NCBI GenBank assembly: GCA_947498325.1
Contig: CANMKE010000041.1
Location: 1-36,143, forward strand
Direction of reading: 5' to 3'
From: an uncultured Persicobacter sp.
GTDB lineage: Bacteria; Bacteroidota; Bacteroidia; Cytophagales; Cyclobacteriaceae
Length of the DNA stretch: 36,143 nucleotides
Of the stretch, positions 6,657-16,088 are shown piece after piece; position 1 is the stretch's first letter, and each line of letters starts with the position of its first letter. Position numbers and translations under genes: made by a program. The notes beneath the pieces were generated by a model that made no database searches, was not told where the DNA came from, and saw nothing but the letters and a program-made list of their open reading frames with translations.

Positions 6657-9600
6657 ATGACCGCACCAATAATAGATAATAAGTCGAATAATCTTATTGA
6701 TATTCTAAAGGCAGGCCTTGGCAAACAGGACTATGTCTCTTATATGACCCAGTACATGACTGTTTATGCTTTCCATGCGCTGTTGCCTGAGCTGAAGAAA
6801 GTCGATCAGGTGCGGTTTTTATTTACTGACTTGGTTTCTCCTATTATTGAAAATCAATTTAATGCAGTTCGGCCAGTTGATTTTTTGGGTGATAAAAATG
6901 AAGTAAAGCAAAAGAATAAGCTTACCTTAAAATTCATCTCAAAACAATGTGCTGAATGGTTGGCGGTCAAAGGGCAGGTGAAAGTTGCCAGTAAATTTCC
7001 GATCTCGGCGGGTAATATCATTACGGTTGAAGGAGATCGGCCTATGGCCATTAACGGTTCAAACCTGAGTTTTACTTCGGCGGGCCTTGGCTTGAGCAAG
7101 GTAGAAAACAGTATCACTTCAGGCATGATGGTCAATGATCCTAACATGGTTCAAAACTTCCTTTTTCAATTCAAAATGAACTGGGAGAATAATGCCATGG
7201 TGCGAGATTTTAAAAATGAACTGATCAATTATCTCAAGTGGGGCTATAAAGATTACACTCCTAAAGAACTTTACTACTTCACTTTATACAAGATCTTCGA
7301 AGACCAATTGGATGAATTGGACGAAGAGAAAATTGTCAAATCAAAGACAGGATTCAAAGATACCATTGTCTGGGAAAAGCTTTATAAGTTCCAAAAGGAT
7401 GGTGTTTTGGGTGCCATTGACAAGATCGAAAAGTACGGTGGTTGTATCGTCGCCGATTCGGTGGGGCTTGGAAAAACCTTCGAAGCCTTGGCCGTGATCA
7501 AGTATTATGAGCTTCGCAATGATCGGGTATTGGTGCTTTGTCCTAAGAAATTACGGGACAACTGGATGGTCTATACCCAAAACGACAAGCGCAACATCTT
7601 ACAGGAAGACCGTTTCAATTACGATGTACTGAATCATACCGACCTCTCCAGGGAGAAAGGGCTTTCGGGGGATATTAACCTCGAAACGATCAATTGGGGG
7701 AATTATGATTTGGTGGTCGTGGATGAATCCCACAACTTCCGAAATAATGTAGCTCGAAAAGACCGTGAAACCCGATATACCCGTTTCATGAATCACATCA
7801 TCAAGGCGGGGGTAAAAACCAAGATCCTGATGTTGTCCGCTACACCAGTGAACAACCGCATGAATGACCTGAAAAATCAGGTCGCTTTTATCACCGAAGG
7901 AGATGATACGGCTTTTGAACCACAAGGCATCAACAGCATCAATCAGGTTATGAAAACGGCACAAACCCAGTTCAACCAGTGGCTAAAAAAGAAGCCCGCT
8001 TTGGGAACGGACCGCATCGGTAACCTGATGGACAGCATCGATGGCCGTTACTTTAAGTTGTTAGACTTGCTGACCATTGCCCGCTCGCGGAAACATATCG
8101 AAAAATATTATTCCACCAAGGATATTGGGGAGTTCCCTAAGCGTCTAACGCCCAAAAACATCAAGTCCAATATTGACTTGGCGGAACAATTCCCCGCACT
8201 CAAAGAGGTCAATAAAACGATCAAAAGGCTGCATCTGAGCACATACAGCCCAATGTCTTATCTACTCCCTGAAAAGGTAGAAGAATACAGTGCCCAATAC
8301 GATAAGAAAGTTGGTACAGGTAACGCTTCTTTCAAACAAATCGACCGAGAGGCCAGCCTGATCCACTTGATGCGCATCAGCTTGTTGAAAAGAATGGAAA
8401 GCTCCATTCACTCCTTTACCCTGACGGTCGAGAAGCTGATCAATCAAGTTGAAAACACCATCAAACGCATTGAGGAACACGATTACCGCCAAGTAGATAA
8501 CAACCTATCTATCTTGAGCGTTGATTTCGATGATCCAGAGTTTACCGATATGATGGTCGGCTCCAAGATCAAAGTATTACTCCAAGACATTGACCTTTTG
8601 CGCTGGAAACAGGACATCGAAGAGGATCGAAATTACCTCTATAATCTCTTGCAGGATGCCCAAAAAATTGACGCCCAACGTGATGCGAAACTAACAGCGC
8701 TAAAAGAAGAAATTCAATATAAAATTTCATCACCGATCAATGAGGGGAACAAAAAGGTGATCGTCTTTACTGCCTTTGCGGATACGGCCAAATACCTGTA
8801 TGCCAACATTTCCGACTGGGCAAAAAAGGAATTTGGGCTGTCTTCCGCTTTGATTACGGGTGGTGGCGACAACAAAACTAACTTATCAAATTCTGGGCGG
8901 GATTTGAATGAACTTTTGACCAATTTCTCTCCCCGTTCCAAGTCCCGGTCCAAGGTTAATGACCGAACGGATGAGATCGATATTCTGATCGCTACCGACT
9001 GTATTTCCGAAGGTCAGAACTTGCAGGATTGTGATTACCTGATCAACTACGACATTCACTGGAACCCCGTGCGCATCATTCAGCGATTTGGGCGAGTAGA
9101 TCGTCTGGGCTCTACCAACAAAAAAATTCAGTTGGTGAACTTCTGGCCCAATATGGAGCTGGACGAATACATTGACCTCGAAGCCCGAGTGAGTGGCCGA
9201 ATGGTACTTTTGGATGTATCGGCTACGGGCGAAGAGAATGTGATCGAAGAAAGTAAAGGTATGAACGATTTGGACTATCGCAAGCAACAACTGGAACAAC
9301 TGCAAGGCGAGGTAGTCAATATCGAAGACATGAACGGCGGGGTATCGATCACAGACCTGACGCTGAGTGATTTCCGAATGGAGCTGATGGACTATATGAA
9401 AGAAAACGAGGATTTCCTTCAGCACTGCCCCAATACCATTCATGCCGTGGCCAAATCGATCAATGAAGATGCACCCGAAGGTGTTATTTTTTGCCTAAAG
9501 CAAATAAAAAAATTTAAGCAGGATGACCGTGCACATAACCCGATCGCCCCCTATCATTTACTCTATATTGCTCAGGACGGTGAGGTCCGTTTTACACATA

Positions 9601-9878
9601 CCCAGTCCAAGCGGGTGCTGGATCTTTTTCAGCAGATGGCACACCAACAAACAGCCGTTAATCATGAACTGCTCCAGGAAATGATGACACAGACCGCCGA
9701 AGGAAAAGACATGGATGCCTACACTGAGCTATTGGAAAAAGCGGTCAATAGCATTGCAGGTAAAGTAGAGCAGAAAGGGGTCGCAAGCTTGTTTTCCGTC
9801 GGCGGTACGACCAGCACCAAAGACATGGCCAAGCAGTTGGATGATTTTGAAGTGGTTTCATTTTTGATTGTGAAATAG
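6657..9878 (+). CDS. SNF2-type helicase with PLD-like N-terminus, first gene of defence operon
   Basis: From the ATG at 6657 (MTAPIIDN) the product has 1073 residues. An upstream in-frame ATG at 6621 adds 12 unlikely residues. The N-terminal region carries NGSNLSFTSAGLGL, which matches the GSxN-T-xGLG block of phospholipase-D-like domains found at the front of such helicases. I do not see the HxK part of that motif, so any nuclease activity is doubtful. The helicase core follows: Walker A ADSVGLGKT (266-274), DESH box (356-359), SATPVNNR, then the second RecA domain with ISEGQNLQ and QRFGRVDRLGS (about 807-818). Such proteins accompany DUF4391 proteins and Type III-like Mod/Res pairs, as here. 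Its likely role is DNA translocation in the restriction complex. The next gene starts 1 bp after its stop. Confidence 0.85.
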   Translation: MTAPIIDNKSNNLIDILKAGLGKQDYVSYMTQYMTVYAFHALLPELKKVDQVRFLFTDLVSPIIENQFNAVRPVDFLGDKNEVKQKNKLTLKFISKQCAEWLAVKGQVKVASKFPISAGNIITVEGDRPMAINGSNLSFTSAGLGLSKVENSITSGMMVNDPNMVQNFLFQFKMNWENNAMVRDFKNELINYLKWGYKDYTPKELYYFTLYKIFEDQLDELDEEKIVKSKTGFKDTIVWEKLYKFQKDGVLGAIDKIEKYGGCIVADSVGLGKTFEALAVIKYYELRNDRVLVLCPKKLRDNWMVYTQNDKRNILQEDRFNYDVLNHTDLSREKGLSGDINLETINWGNYDLVVVDESHNFRNNVARKDRETRYTRFMNHIIKAGVKTKILMLSATPVNNRMNDLKNQVAFITEGDDTAFEPQGINSINQVMKTAQTQFNQWLKKKPALGTDRIGNLMDSIDGRYFKLLDLLTIARSRKHIEKYYSTKDIGEFPKRLTPKNIKSNIDLAEQFPALKEVNKTIKRLHLSTYSPMSYLLPEKVEEYSAQYDKKVGTGNASFKQIDREASLIHLMRISLLKRMESSIHSFTLTVEKLINQVENTIKRIEEHDYRQVDNNLSILSVDFDDPEFTDMMVGSKIKVLLQDIDLLRWKQDIEEDRNYLYNLLQDAQKIDAQRDAKLTALKEEIQYKISSPINEGNKKVIVFTAFADTAKYLYANISDWAKKEFGLSSALITGGGDNKTNLSNSGRDLNELLTNFSPRSKSRSKVNDRTDEIDILIATDCISEGQNLQDCDYLINYDIHWNPVRIIQRFGRVDRLGSTNKKIQLVNFWPNMELDEYIDLEARVSGRMVLLDVSATGEENVIEESKGMNDLDYRKQQLEQLQGEVVNIEDMNGGVSITDLTLSDFRMELMDYMKENEDFLQHCPNTIHAVAKSINEDAPEGVIFCLKQIKKFKQDDRAHNPIAPYHLLYIAQDGEVRFTHTQSKRVLDLFQQMAHQQTAVNHELLQEMMTQTAEGKDMDAYTELLEKAVNSIAGKVEQKGVASLFSVGGTTSTKDMAKQLDDFEVVSFLIVK

Positions 9879-9879
9879 C

Positions 9880-10635
9880 ATGAAAGATAATATTTTTTCA
9901 ATTTTAAATTTCCCTAAAGTAACTGAGAACAACCAATTTGTCCCCAAAAAGGCATTCTTGGAAAATGTACCGCTGAGCAGTAGCGAAAAAAAACTCCTGA
10001 GTGAGGAAGTTCAAAAATTGTACTGGATGGCGACCTTCCGTGCGGAAGAAACAGGCATGAGTACCCTTTTGACCGATCAAGAGGATTTCTCTGAATTGCA
10101 CTTTATCTTCTTGGAGCTGAACCGTAAAGAGAAGGCTTCGCAAGTCAGCATGATGGTGCAAAAGGCCATTCCCTACCCTTTGATCCTGTTGGTGGTCGAA
10201 GGGGAAGAACTGGCCATTCACCTATGCCAAAAAAGCATCAACCAAAACGATACCCAAAAGCGGGTGTGCGGTGAAGCATTCTTAGGGCCTTGGCTACCAT
10301 ATCCCGATGAAAAAATTACCCAGCCATTTTTGGAAAACATGGGCTATGAAAAAATCCTCAAAGCAGATTTGAAGCAATGCTATCAGGCAATATGGCACAA
10401 TCTGCAAGAGGCGAAAATCGCTTTGGACAAAGGGCATTTTCAAACGCATAGCCAAGAAGAATTAGCAAGCGAAACTCACCGCATCGCCGAGCGGGAACGC
10501 CTGATCGAAGAGCTGAAGCAACTCAAAAAGCAGTTGAAGAAAGCCGACGGGATTGCGGAACGGGTAGCGTTGAATGTGCGGATAAAAGAAATTTTTTCAG
10601 TAATTAACCAAATGAATTCCGATGAGATTAGATGA
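9880..10635 (+). CDS. DUF4391 protein, partner of the helicase
   Basis: A 251-residue protein. The first 190 residues have the pattern of DUF4391 (KxxVPKKxFLEN near the N-terminus, helical KLYWMATFRAEE, strands FIFLELNRK and ILLVVEGEELAIHLC). The C-terminal 60 residues form a charged coiled coil (ERERLIEELKQLKKQLKKA). DUF4391 proteins recur next to SNF2 helicases and Type III-like methylase/restriction genes, and their biochemical role is unknown. It starts 1 bp after the helicase stop and overlaps the next gene by 14 bp. The overlap joins a G+C-richer gene to an AT-rich one, suggesting a recombination junction at its 3' end. Confidence 0.75.
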   Translation: MKDNIFSILNFPKVTENNQFVPKKAFLENVPLSSSEKKLLSEEVQKLYWMATFRAEETGMSTLLTDQEDFSELHFIFLELNRKEKASQVSMMVQKAIPYPLILLVVEGEELAIHLCQKSINQNDTQKRVCGEAFLGPWLPYPDEKITQPFLENMGYEKILKADLKQCYQAIWHNLQEAKIALDKGHFQTHSQEELASETHRIAERERLIEELKQLKKQLKKADGIAERVALNVRIKEIFSVINQMNSDEIR

Positions 10636-12322
10636 ATTAAAGATTTCAAATTTTCGAGGACTAAAAGGGAACAATAATATTATTAAGTTCTCAGGAGCAA
10701 ATATTATTTTTTTGATTGGGCAAAATAATGTAGGGAAGTCGACTTATTTAAGAGCCTATGAATATTTCGTAAGCTCAAAACAAAACGCACTAATAACAGA
10801 CTTCTATGACTCAAATAATGATCACCCAATAATAATTGAGGGTACATTTACAATTGAGGAAGGGGATGATGCTAATACTGATTTTAACAAAAAAAACAAA
10901 GAACCAGAATGGATTAGCAAATGGGCTACTGATGGAGTAATCGTTAAAGTGAGAAAGAAATGGGATCACCCCAATGGTTCATTTAAAAAACAAACTTTTG
11001 ATCCTCAAACAGAAGAATGGGTAGATAATGGCTTTGGAGGAATGGATAGCTTATTTACTCGTTATGCTCCAACACCTATATCGATTAATGCTATGGAAAC
11101 AGAGCAGTCTTTAAAGGAAAAGGTTAATAAATTAATTCAAGACAAACACCTTAAAACTATTCAGAAAGAACAAGGAGAGCTCTGTCAAGAAATAAAAGAT
11201 AAGATTTATGAACTGCAAACAAATATTGCTGGAGCTGAGTCAACTTCGAGATGGAATGAGGAGCTAAATCAACAATTTTCCAAAACCTTTGAAGACTTGG
11301 TACTATCCATTCAACCTGACCGTGATGACAATATCAAGCTGGAGGATGCCTTCAAAAAAAATCATACCATTTCAGTAACCAACAAAACCAACAACCAAGA
11401 AAGTACCTTCTTACAATGTGGTCATGGTGTAATTAGACAGGCATTATTTAGCTTTCTGACATTCTTGGATAAATTTAAAGAAGGTAATCAAAAGGAATAT
11501 ATCATTCTTTATGAAGAGCCTGAGTTATTTTTACATCCGAAGGTCACTTTTAAATTACGTCAAAGTTTATATGATTTAGCAGAAAATAGCCCTTATCAAA
11601 TTCTTTGTGCGACCCATTCGCCAATGATGATTGATATATCCAAACCGCACTCTACCCTGGTTAGAATAACAAGAGAAAATGATTTCAGCACCGTTACTAC
11701 CCAAGTCGGAGACGATGTTTTTCAAAAAGATGAAGAGACAAAACAACGGGTGCAAATGATTAACCGCTTTAACCCACATATATGCGAAGTTTTCTACGCA
11801 GACAAGGTGTTGTTGGTAGAAGGGGACACAGAAACTATTGTCTATAGAGACCTCCTTCATCGATTTTTCCCTAATGAAGAAGTCTACGTATTAAATACAG
11901 GATCAAAAAATAATATTCCATTTTTTCAGGAAGTACTAACTCATTTTGAAATTGAACATTATGCGATTCATGATGTCGATAGTCGCCTTCGGAAAGATGG
12001 GAAAAAGAATAGTGCATGGGCATTTAATGATAAAATTTGGCAAGGTATTCTCAAAGCAAATGAAAAAAAGGATGGACTTGCCCGCAGGTACGTCCATTTT
12101 AGAAATTTTGAAGGTGCGCATAGTATTAAGCTTGCAGGCGGTAAAGATAAGCCCTTATCTGCATACCAGTTTTTACAAAAAATAACTGATAATATGTCTG
12201 ACAAACCAGACTGTCTCAGATGGTTAATTGATATATGTGGAGACCAATCCATTGTACATGACCAAGCTTATATAAATGCTTTAGACCCTGAAGAGAATTT
12301 AGTTGATTCACATGATTTATAA
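10622..12322 (+). CDS. OLD-family ATPase with TOPRIM nuclease domain
   Basis: 566 residues. N-terminal ABC-type ATPase: MRLDELKISNFRGLKG, Walker A GQNNVGKST (33-41), a coiled middle part, Walker B in YEEPELFLHP, and the H-loop CATHSPMMID. The C-terminal TOPRIM domain has the metal-binding glutamate in LLVEGDTET (E400) and the DxD pair in HDVDSRL (D451, D453). All key residues of an active OLD nuclease are present. OLD proteins are anti-phage effectors alone or with partners (GajA in Gabija, for example). No UvrD-like GajB gene is adjacent, so this is not Gabija. The gene is visibly AT-richer than the flanking helicase and Mod genes, suggesting separate acquisition. Confidence 0.85.
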   Translation: MRLDELKISNFRGLKGNNNIIKFSGANIIFLIGQNNVGKSTYLRAYEYFVSSKQNALITDFYDSNNDHPIIIEGTFTIEEGDDANTDFNKKNKEPEWISKWATDGVIVKVRKKWDHPNGSFKKQTFDPQTEEWVDNGFGGMDSLFTRYAPTPISINAMETEQSLKEKVNKLIQDKHLKTIQKEQGELCQEIKDKIYELQTNIAGAESTSRWNEELNQQFSKTFEDLVLSIQPDRDDNIKLEDAFKKNHTISVTNKTNNQESTFLQCGHGVIRQALFSFLTFLDKFKEGNQKEYIILYEEPELFLHPKVTFKLRQSLYDLAENSPYQILCATHSPMMIDISKPHSTLVRITRENDFSTVTTQVGDDVFQKDEETKQRVQMINRFNPHICEVFYADKVLLVEGDTETIVYRDLLHRFFPNEEVYVLNTGSKNNIPFFQEVLTHFEIEHYAIHDVDSRLRKDGKKNSAWAFNDKIWQGILKANEKKDGLARRYVHFRNFEGAHSIKLAGGKDKPLSAYQFLQKITDNMSDKPDCLRWLIDICGDQSIVHDQAYINALDPEENLVDSHDL

Positions 12323-12365
12323 TTGATATTTGAGCTAATCAAATTAAATTTTTCCCAAATAACCG

Positions 12366-12373
12366 TATCTTTC
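12366..12373 (+). promoter_or_regulatory. Internal -7 promoter element
   Basis: TATCTTTC, close to the Bacteroidota -7 consensus, sits 26 bp before the AAA ATPase start in the only real gap (76 bp) inside the operon. It suggests the ATPase/nuclease pair can be transcribed on its own. Confidence 0.4.
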
Positions 12374-12398
12374 CCCGATCAAAAATAAGCATATCTTA

Positions 12399-13640
12399 AT
12401 GACACGCATCAAAATAAAAAACTTCGGTCCCATCAAGCAGGGCGTTTCCAATGACGGCTGGATTGAGATCCCCAAAGTACTCTTACTGATAGGAGATCAA
12501 GGTACGGGCAAAAGCTCGGTGGTCAAGTTGATATCCTCTTTTTTGTGGATGGAGAAAAACTTGGTGCGTCGTCTGCATGACCCACATCTTTTTAGGGAAA
12601 AAGGGCGAATTAAAACGGCTTTATTGAATTATCATCGAATAGGTAATTTCCTGCAAGCGGATACTCAGATAGAGTTTCAAGGAGAAGCCTATCATATTTC
12701 CTATAAGGATGAATACCTTACCTTCACTGAACAAACTGATGGTAGTAAGCAGTATCCTCAGCCTAAAATCATGTATGTTCCTGCCGAACGAAATTTTCTT
12801 TCCTATGTAGAGAACACAAAAGATTTACATATTGCCTCGCCAGCTTTTAGGGATTTTTTATCAGAATTCGAGAAAGCAAAAGAGAAGATGGAGGGCAACA
12901 AGTCCAAGCATACGCTTCCTATTGGTGATTTAAATTTGTCGATTGACGGACGTTATAAAAACCGAAGTCTAAAAATTAGTGGAAAGGGCTATGAACTAAG
13001 GCTTTCCGAGGCATCGAGTGGTATCCAGTCGATAGCTCCTATTAGTTTGGTTTCTGAATATTTAACCTCAAGGTTAGAGGCTTCAGAAAGGGAAGAGGAA
13101 GTGATGACACAACATCAAAAGCGGATATTTGAAGATGAAGTCCAATCTATTTTTAGTATGGGATTACCAATAGAGCATAGAAGAATACTACTGAATAATC
13201 TAAGTCGAAAATTCACCAACTCCGCCTTTATCAACATTGTCGAAGAACCTGAGCAGAACCTTTACCCTGATTCGCAGTGGAATGTGGTCAAGCAATTGTT
13301 GTCGATTAGTAATCAGCGGAAGCAAAACCAACTCTTACTCACCTCCCACAGCCCGTATATCATGAACTACCTGACCATTTCCTTACAGGCGGGCTTGTTG
13401 GCCGAACGATTAGAAGGCAATGCGGAGGCAATCCAAAAGGTAAATGAGATTATTCCTCAAAAAACACACCTGCATTCGGGAGACCTGAAAATATATCAGC
13501 TCAAAACGGATGGTAGTATGGCTCTATTACCCGATTATGAACAGCTTCCTTCAGACGATAACTTCCTGAATGAAGCCTTGGCTAAGACCAATGAGGTCTT
13601 TGGAGACTTACTGGAAATCGAGCAAACTTATTTAATGTGA
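12399..13640 (+). CDS. AAA (ABC-type) ATPase of a two-gene module
   Basis: 413 residues. N-terminus MTRIKIKNFGPIKQG, Walker A GDQGTGKSS (32-40), a signature-like LSEASSGIQS (about 206-215), Walker B in NIVEEPEQNLYP (around residue 282) and the H-loop LLTSHSPYIMNYL. These place it among SMC/RecF-like AAA ATPases (AAA_15/AAA_21 type) common in defence systems. It lacks a TOPRIM domain. Its stop overlaps the start of the next gene (TGATG), a small PD-(D/E)XK protein, so the two look like a sensor-effector pair. The architecture recalls PARIS or Septu, but the partner is neither DUF4435 nor HNH. Confidence 0.8.
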   Translation: MTRIKIKNFGPIKQGVSNDGWIEIPKVLLLIGDQGTGKSSVVKLISSFLWMEKNLVRRLHDPHLFREKGRIKTALLNYHRIGNFLQADTQIEFQGEAYHISYKDEYLTFTEQTDGSKQYPQPKIMYVPAERNFLSYVENTKDLHIASPAFRDFLSEFEKAKEKMEGNKSKHTLPIGDLNLSIDGRYKNRSLKISGKGYELRLSEASSGIQSIAPISLVSEYLTSRLEASEREEEVMTQHQKRIFEDEVQSIFSMGLPIEHRRILLNNLSRKFTNSAFINIVEEPEQNLYPDSQWNVVKQLLSISNQRKQNQLLLTSHSPYIMNYLTISLQAGLLAERLEGNAEAIQKVNEIIPQKTHLHSGDLKIYQLKTDGSMALLPDYEQLPSDDNFLNEALAKTNEVFGDLLEIEQTYLM

Positions 13641-14161
13641 TGACTAATTTTTTAAATGCCCCACATAAAGAAGAGGCAAGAACGGAGGTGAGGTTTGGTT
13701 TAATAGATAAGGAAGAGGAAGGTTTGGCAAAGAGTACGGCTAAAAATACAGAGGATTGGATTGCTGAAGTAAAAAATTCAGAAGAACTTGAGGTCTATTT
13801 TACTGCCGTAGATAAAAAGATTGTTGTCTTTAAAGAAGGTACCGAAGATGACAAGGAAAGTTCTTGCGATGGCCTTTTGCAATCGCCCGATAGCTTTATT
13901 TTAGTTGAACTAAAGGATCGAGCACCTAATAAAAGAAATGCTGATATTAAGAAAGGCAAGAAGCAATTGCGAAATACAATTAAACTCATTAAGGCTAATC
14001 ATAAGGAGGAAGAAATAAGTGCATTACCCAAACTGAAAATTGCTCATATTTCTAATAAACAGAGAAGGACTCCTATAACACTCATTACCGCTTCAAAAGA
14101 ATTCCTACATGAAACTGGTTTCCAGCTTGTGGTAGATCGAAAAATAAAAATTAAGAAATAA
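13640..14161 (+). CDS. Small PD-(D/E)XK-like nuclease candidate paired with AAA ATPase
   Basis: 173 residues from the ATG at 13640, which overlaps the ATPase stop by one base. An in-frame GTG at 13637 is the alternative start. Motif layout: D77 in SCDGLL, then E90 and K92 in FILVELKDR, then Q109 in KKGKKQLRNTIKLI. This is the D...ExK...Q arrangement of restriction-like nucleases. I do not recognise the family by name. Tight coupling to the ATPase and location within a defence operon make an effector nuclease the best guess. It is very lysine/glutamate rich and AT-rich like the two upstream genes, and Mod begins 5 bp later. Confidence 0.6.
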   Translation: MTNFLNAPHKEEARTEVRFGLIDKEEEGLAKSTAKNTEDWIAEVKNSEELEVYFTAVDKKIVVFKEGTEDDKESSCDGLLQSPDSFILVELKDRAPNKRNADIKKGKKQLRNTIKLIKANHKEEEISALPKLKIAHISNKQRRTPITLITASKEFLHETGFQLVVDRKIKIKK

Positions 14162-14166
14162 ACCCC

Positions 14167-16074
14167 ATGTCCAATATAAAAATCACCCCAACCTCCCCCC
14201 TTGCACAAAGCAAGGACCTCCTGTCTGATAACATCGCCAAGCTACAACAGCTCTTCCCTGAAGCTTTTACCGAAGGAAAGATTGACTTTGAAGCTTTGCA
14301 GAACCTTTTGGGTGACCATGTAGAAGACAAAGAAGAGCGCTACAACTTCACTTGGGCAGGCAAACAACAAGCCATGCGGGAAGCCCAGAAGATGAGCCGT
14401 GGCACCCTACGCCCTGCCAAGTCGGATAGCGTGGATTGGGACACCACCCAAAACCTCTACATCGAAGGAGATAATTTGGAAGTGCTCAAGCTCCTGCAAA
14501 AGAGCTACCACTCCAAGGTAAAGATGATCTATATTGACCCGCCATACAATACGGGGAAGGATTTTGTGTATAAGGACAACTACAAGGACAACCTGCAAAA
14601 CTACAAGGAAATCACAGGACAGGTAGGCGAAGATGGGGCACGCCTATCCACCAACAGTGATACCGCAGGACGTTACCATTCCAACTGGCTGAACATGATG
14701 TACCCTCGCCTGAAGTTGGCAAGGAACCTGTTGAAAGAAGATGGGGTGATCTTTATTTCAATTGATGACAATGAGGTAACCAACCTTAGAAGAGTGTGTG
14801 ATGAGATCTTTGGGGAGGATAATTTTGTGGCGAATGTTATATGGGAAAGAGCCTTTTCTCCTAAGAATGATGCTAAATACATATCAGAGAATCATGATCA
14901 TGTTGTCATTTATTCCAAGAGTAAGGAAAATTTCGTATGTGGTAGATTAGAACGATCTGCGGAGTCATTATCGAGATATAAGAATCCAGACAATGACCTA
15001 AGGGGAAAATGGACAAGTGGTGATTTATCAGTTAAAACATACAATGAGTCTTATGATTATCAAATCAAGACTCCCTCTGGGAAATTTGTAAACCCACCGC
15101 ACGGATCATGCTGGAGAGTTTCAAAGGAACGATTTGCTGAATTAGTAAGTGAAGATAGGATCTGGTTTGGTGCTAATGGTGATAATGTCCCTCGTCTTAA
15201 AAGATTTTTAAGTGATGTTCAAGATGGCGTAGTTCCAATTAGCATTTGGTCTAACAAAGAAGTAGGCCATAACCAAGAAGGCCGTCAAGAATTAAAAGCT
15301 ACATTTGATGGGCAAGGTTTTTTTGATGGGCCAAAGCCTGTTAGGTTATTAAGAAGAGTTTTTAAAGTAGCTAATATTTCTAAATCCGACCTCATCCTCG
15401 ACTTCTTCTCTGGCTCCGCCACCACCGCCCACGCCACGATGCAACTCAATGCCGAAGATGGCGGAAAACGCAAATTCATCATGGTGCAGTTGCCTGAACC
15501 TACGCCCGAAAAGAGCGAAGCACGCAAGGCGGGCTATGAAACGATCTGTGAGATTGGCAAGGAGCGTATCCGCAGAGCAGGGCAAAAGATCAAGGAGGAA
15601 AACCCAATCGCTACGGCGAAGCTGGACACAGGCTTCAAGGTACTGAAGTTGGACAGCTCCAATATCAAAAGCTGGGATCCGAATTATGAAGAATTGGGCA
15701 ACAGCCTTTTTGATGCGGTGGATAACATCAAAGAAGACCGCACCAATGCCGATCTGGCCTATGAAGTATTGCTAAAATACGGCTTGGACTTGACCCTACC
15801 GATCCATGAGGTGGACCTGAACGGCCACAAACTGTTTGATGTCGGTATGGGGGCTTTGCTGTTGTGCATGGAGAAAAATATCGATTCCAACCTGATCAAC
15901 AGCATCGTCAAATATGCCGAAGACAATAGTCTGATCGAGGACGAACAAGCCGAAAAGATCAAGCGCAACTGTCGCGTGATTTTCCGTGATACAGGCTTTA
16001 TTGATGATACGGTCAAGGCGAATGCACTCAAGGATTTTGAGCGTATTGGGATTACTGAGGTGCGTTCAATTTAA
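14167..16074 (+). CDS. Type III restriction-modification Mod subunit (adenine/cytosine-N4 methyltransferase)
   Basis: 635 residues. Catalytic motif DPPYNTG at 124-130 precedes the AdoMet-binding motif DFFSGSATTAHA (from 412), the beta-class order of Type III Mod proteins. Between them lies a target-recognition region (about residues 200-408), whose DNA is AT-richer than the flanks, with borders near 14770 and 15390. N-terminal and C-terminal helical parts are G+C-richer. The DPPY form suggests N6-adenine methylation, as in EcoP1I-like enzymes. It is followed 14 bp later by Res. It would methylate one strand of an asymmetric site and recruit Res to unmodified sites. Length is usual for the family. 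Confidence 0.9.
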   Translation: MSNIKITPTSPLAQSKDLLSDNIAKLQQLFPEAFTEGKIDFEALQNLLGDHVEDKEERYNFTWAGKQQAMREAQKMSRGTLRPAKSDSVDWDTTQNLYIEGDNLEVLKLLQKSYHSKVKMIYIDPPYNTGKDFVYKDNYKDNLQNYKEITGQVGEDGARLSTNSDTAGRYHSNWLNMMYPRLKLARNLLKEDGVIFISIDDNEVTNLRRVCDEIFGEDNFVANVIWERAFSPKNDAKYISENHDHVVIYSKSKENFVCGRLERSAESLSRYKNPDNDLRGKWTSGDLSVKTYNESYDYQIKTPSGKFVNPPHGSCWRVSKERFAELVSEDRIWFGANGDNVPRLKRFLSDVQDGVVPISIWSNKEVGHNQEGRQELKATFDGQGFFDGPKPVRLLRRVFKVANISKSDLILDFFSGSATTAHATMQLNAEDGGKRKFIMVQLPEPTPEKSEARKAGYETICEIGKERIRRAGQKIKEENPIATAKLDTGFKVLKLDSSNIKSWDPNYEELGNSLFDAVDNIKEDRTNADLAYEVLLKYGLDLTLPIHEVDLNGHKLFDVGMGALLLCMEKNIDSNLINSIVKYAEDNSLIEDEQAEKIKRNCRVIFRDTGFIDDTVKANALKDFERIGITEVRSI

Positions 16075-16088
16075 TCGGGAGGATTCAG

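Noticed and set aside
8886-9443. 185-codon minus-strand frame in the helicase gene
   Set aside because: Antisense shadow of conserved helicase motifs; no domain of its own.
10622-12322. Gabija system (GajAB)
   Set aside because: The OLD protein is GajA-like in layout, but no UvrD/PcrA-type GajB helicase gene follows; the next gene is an ABC-type ATPase.
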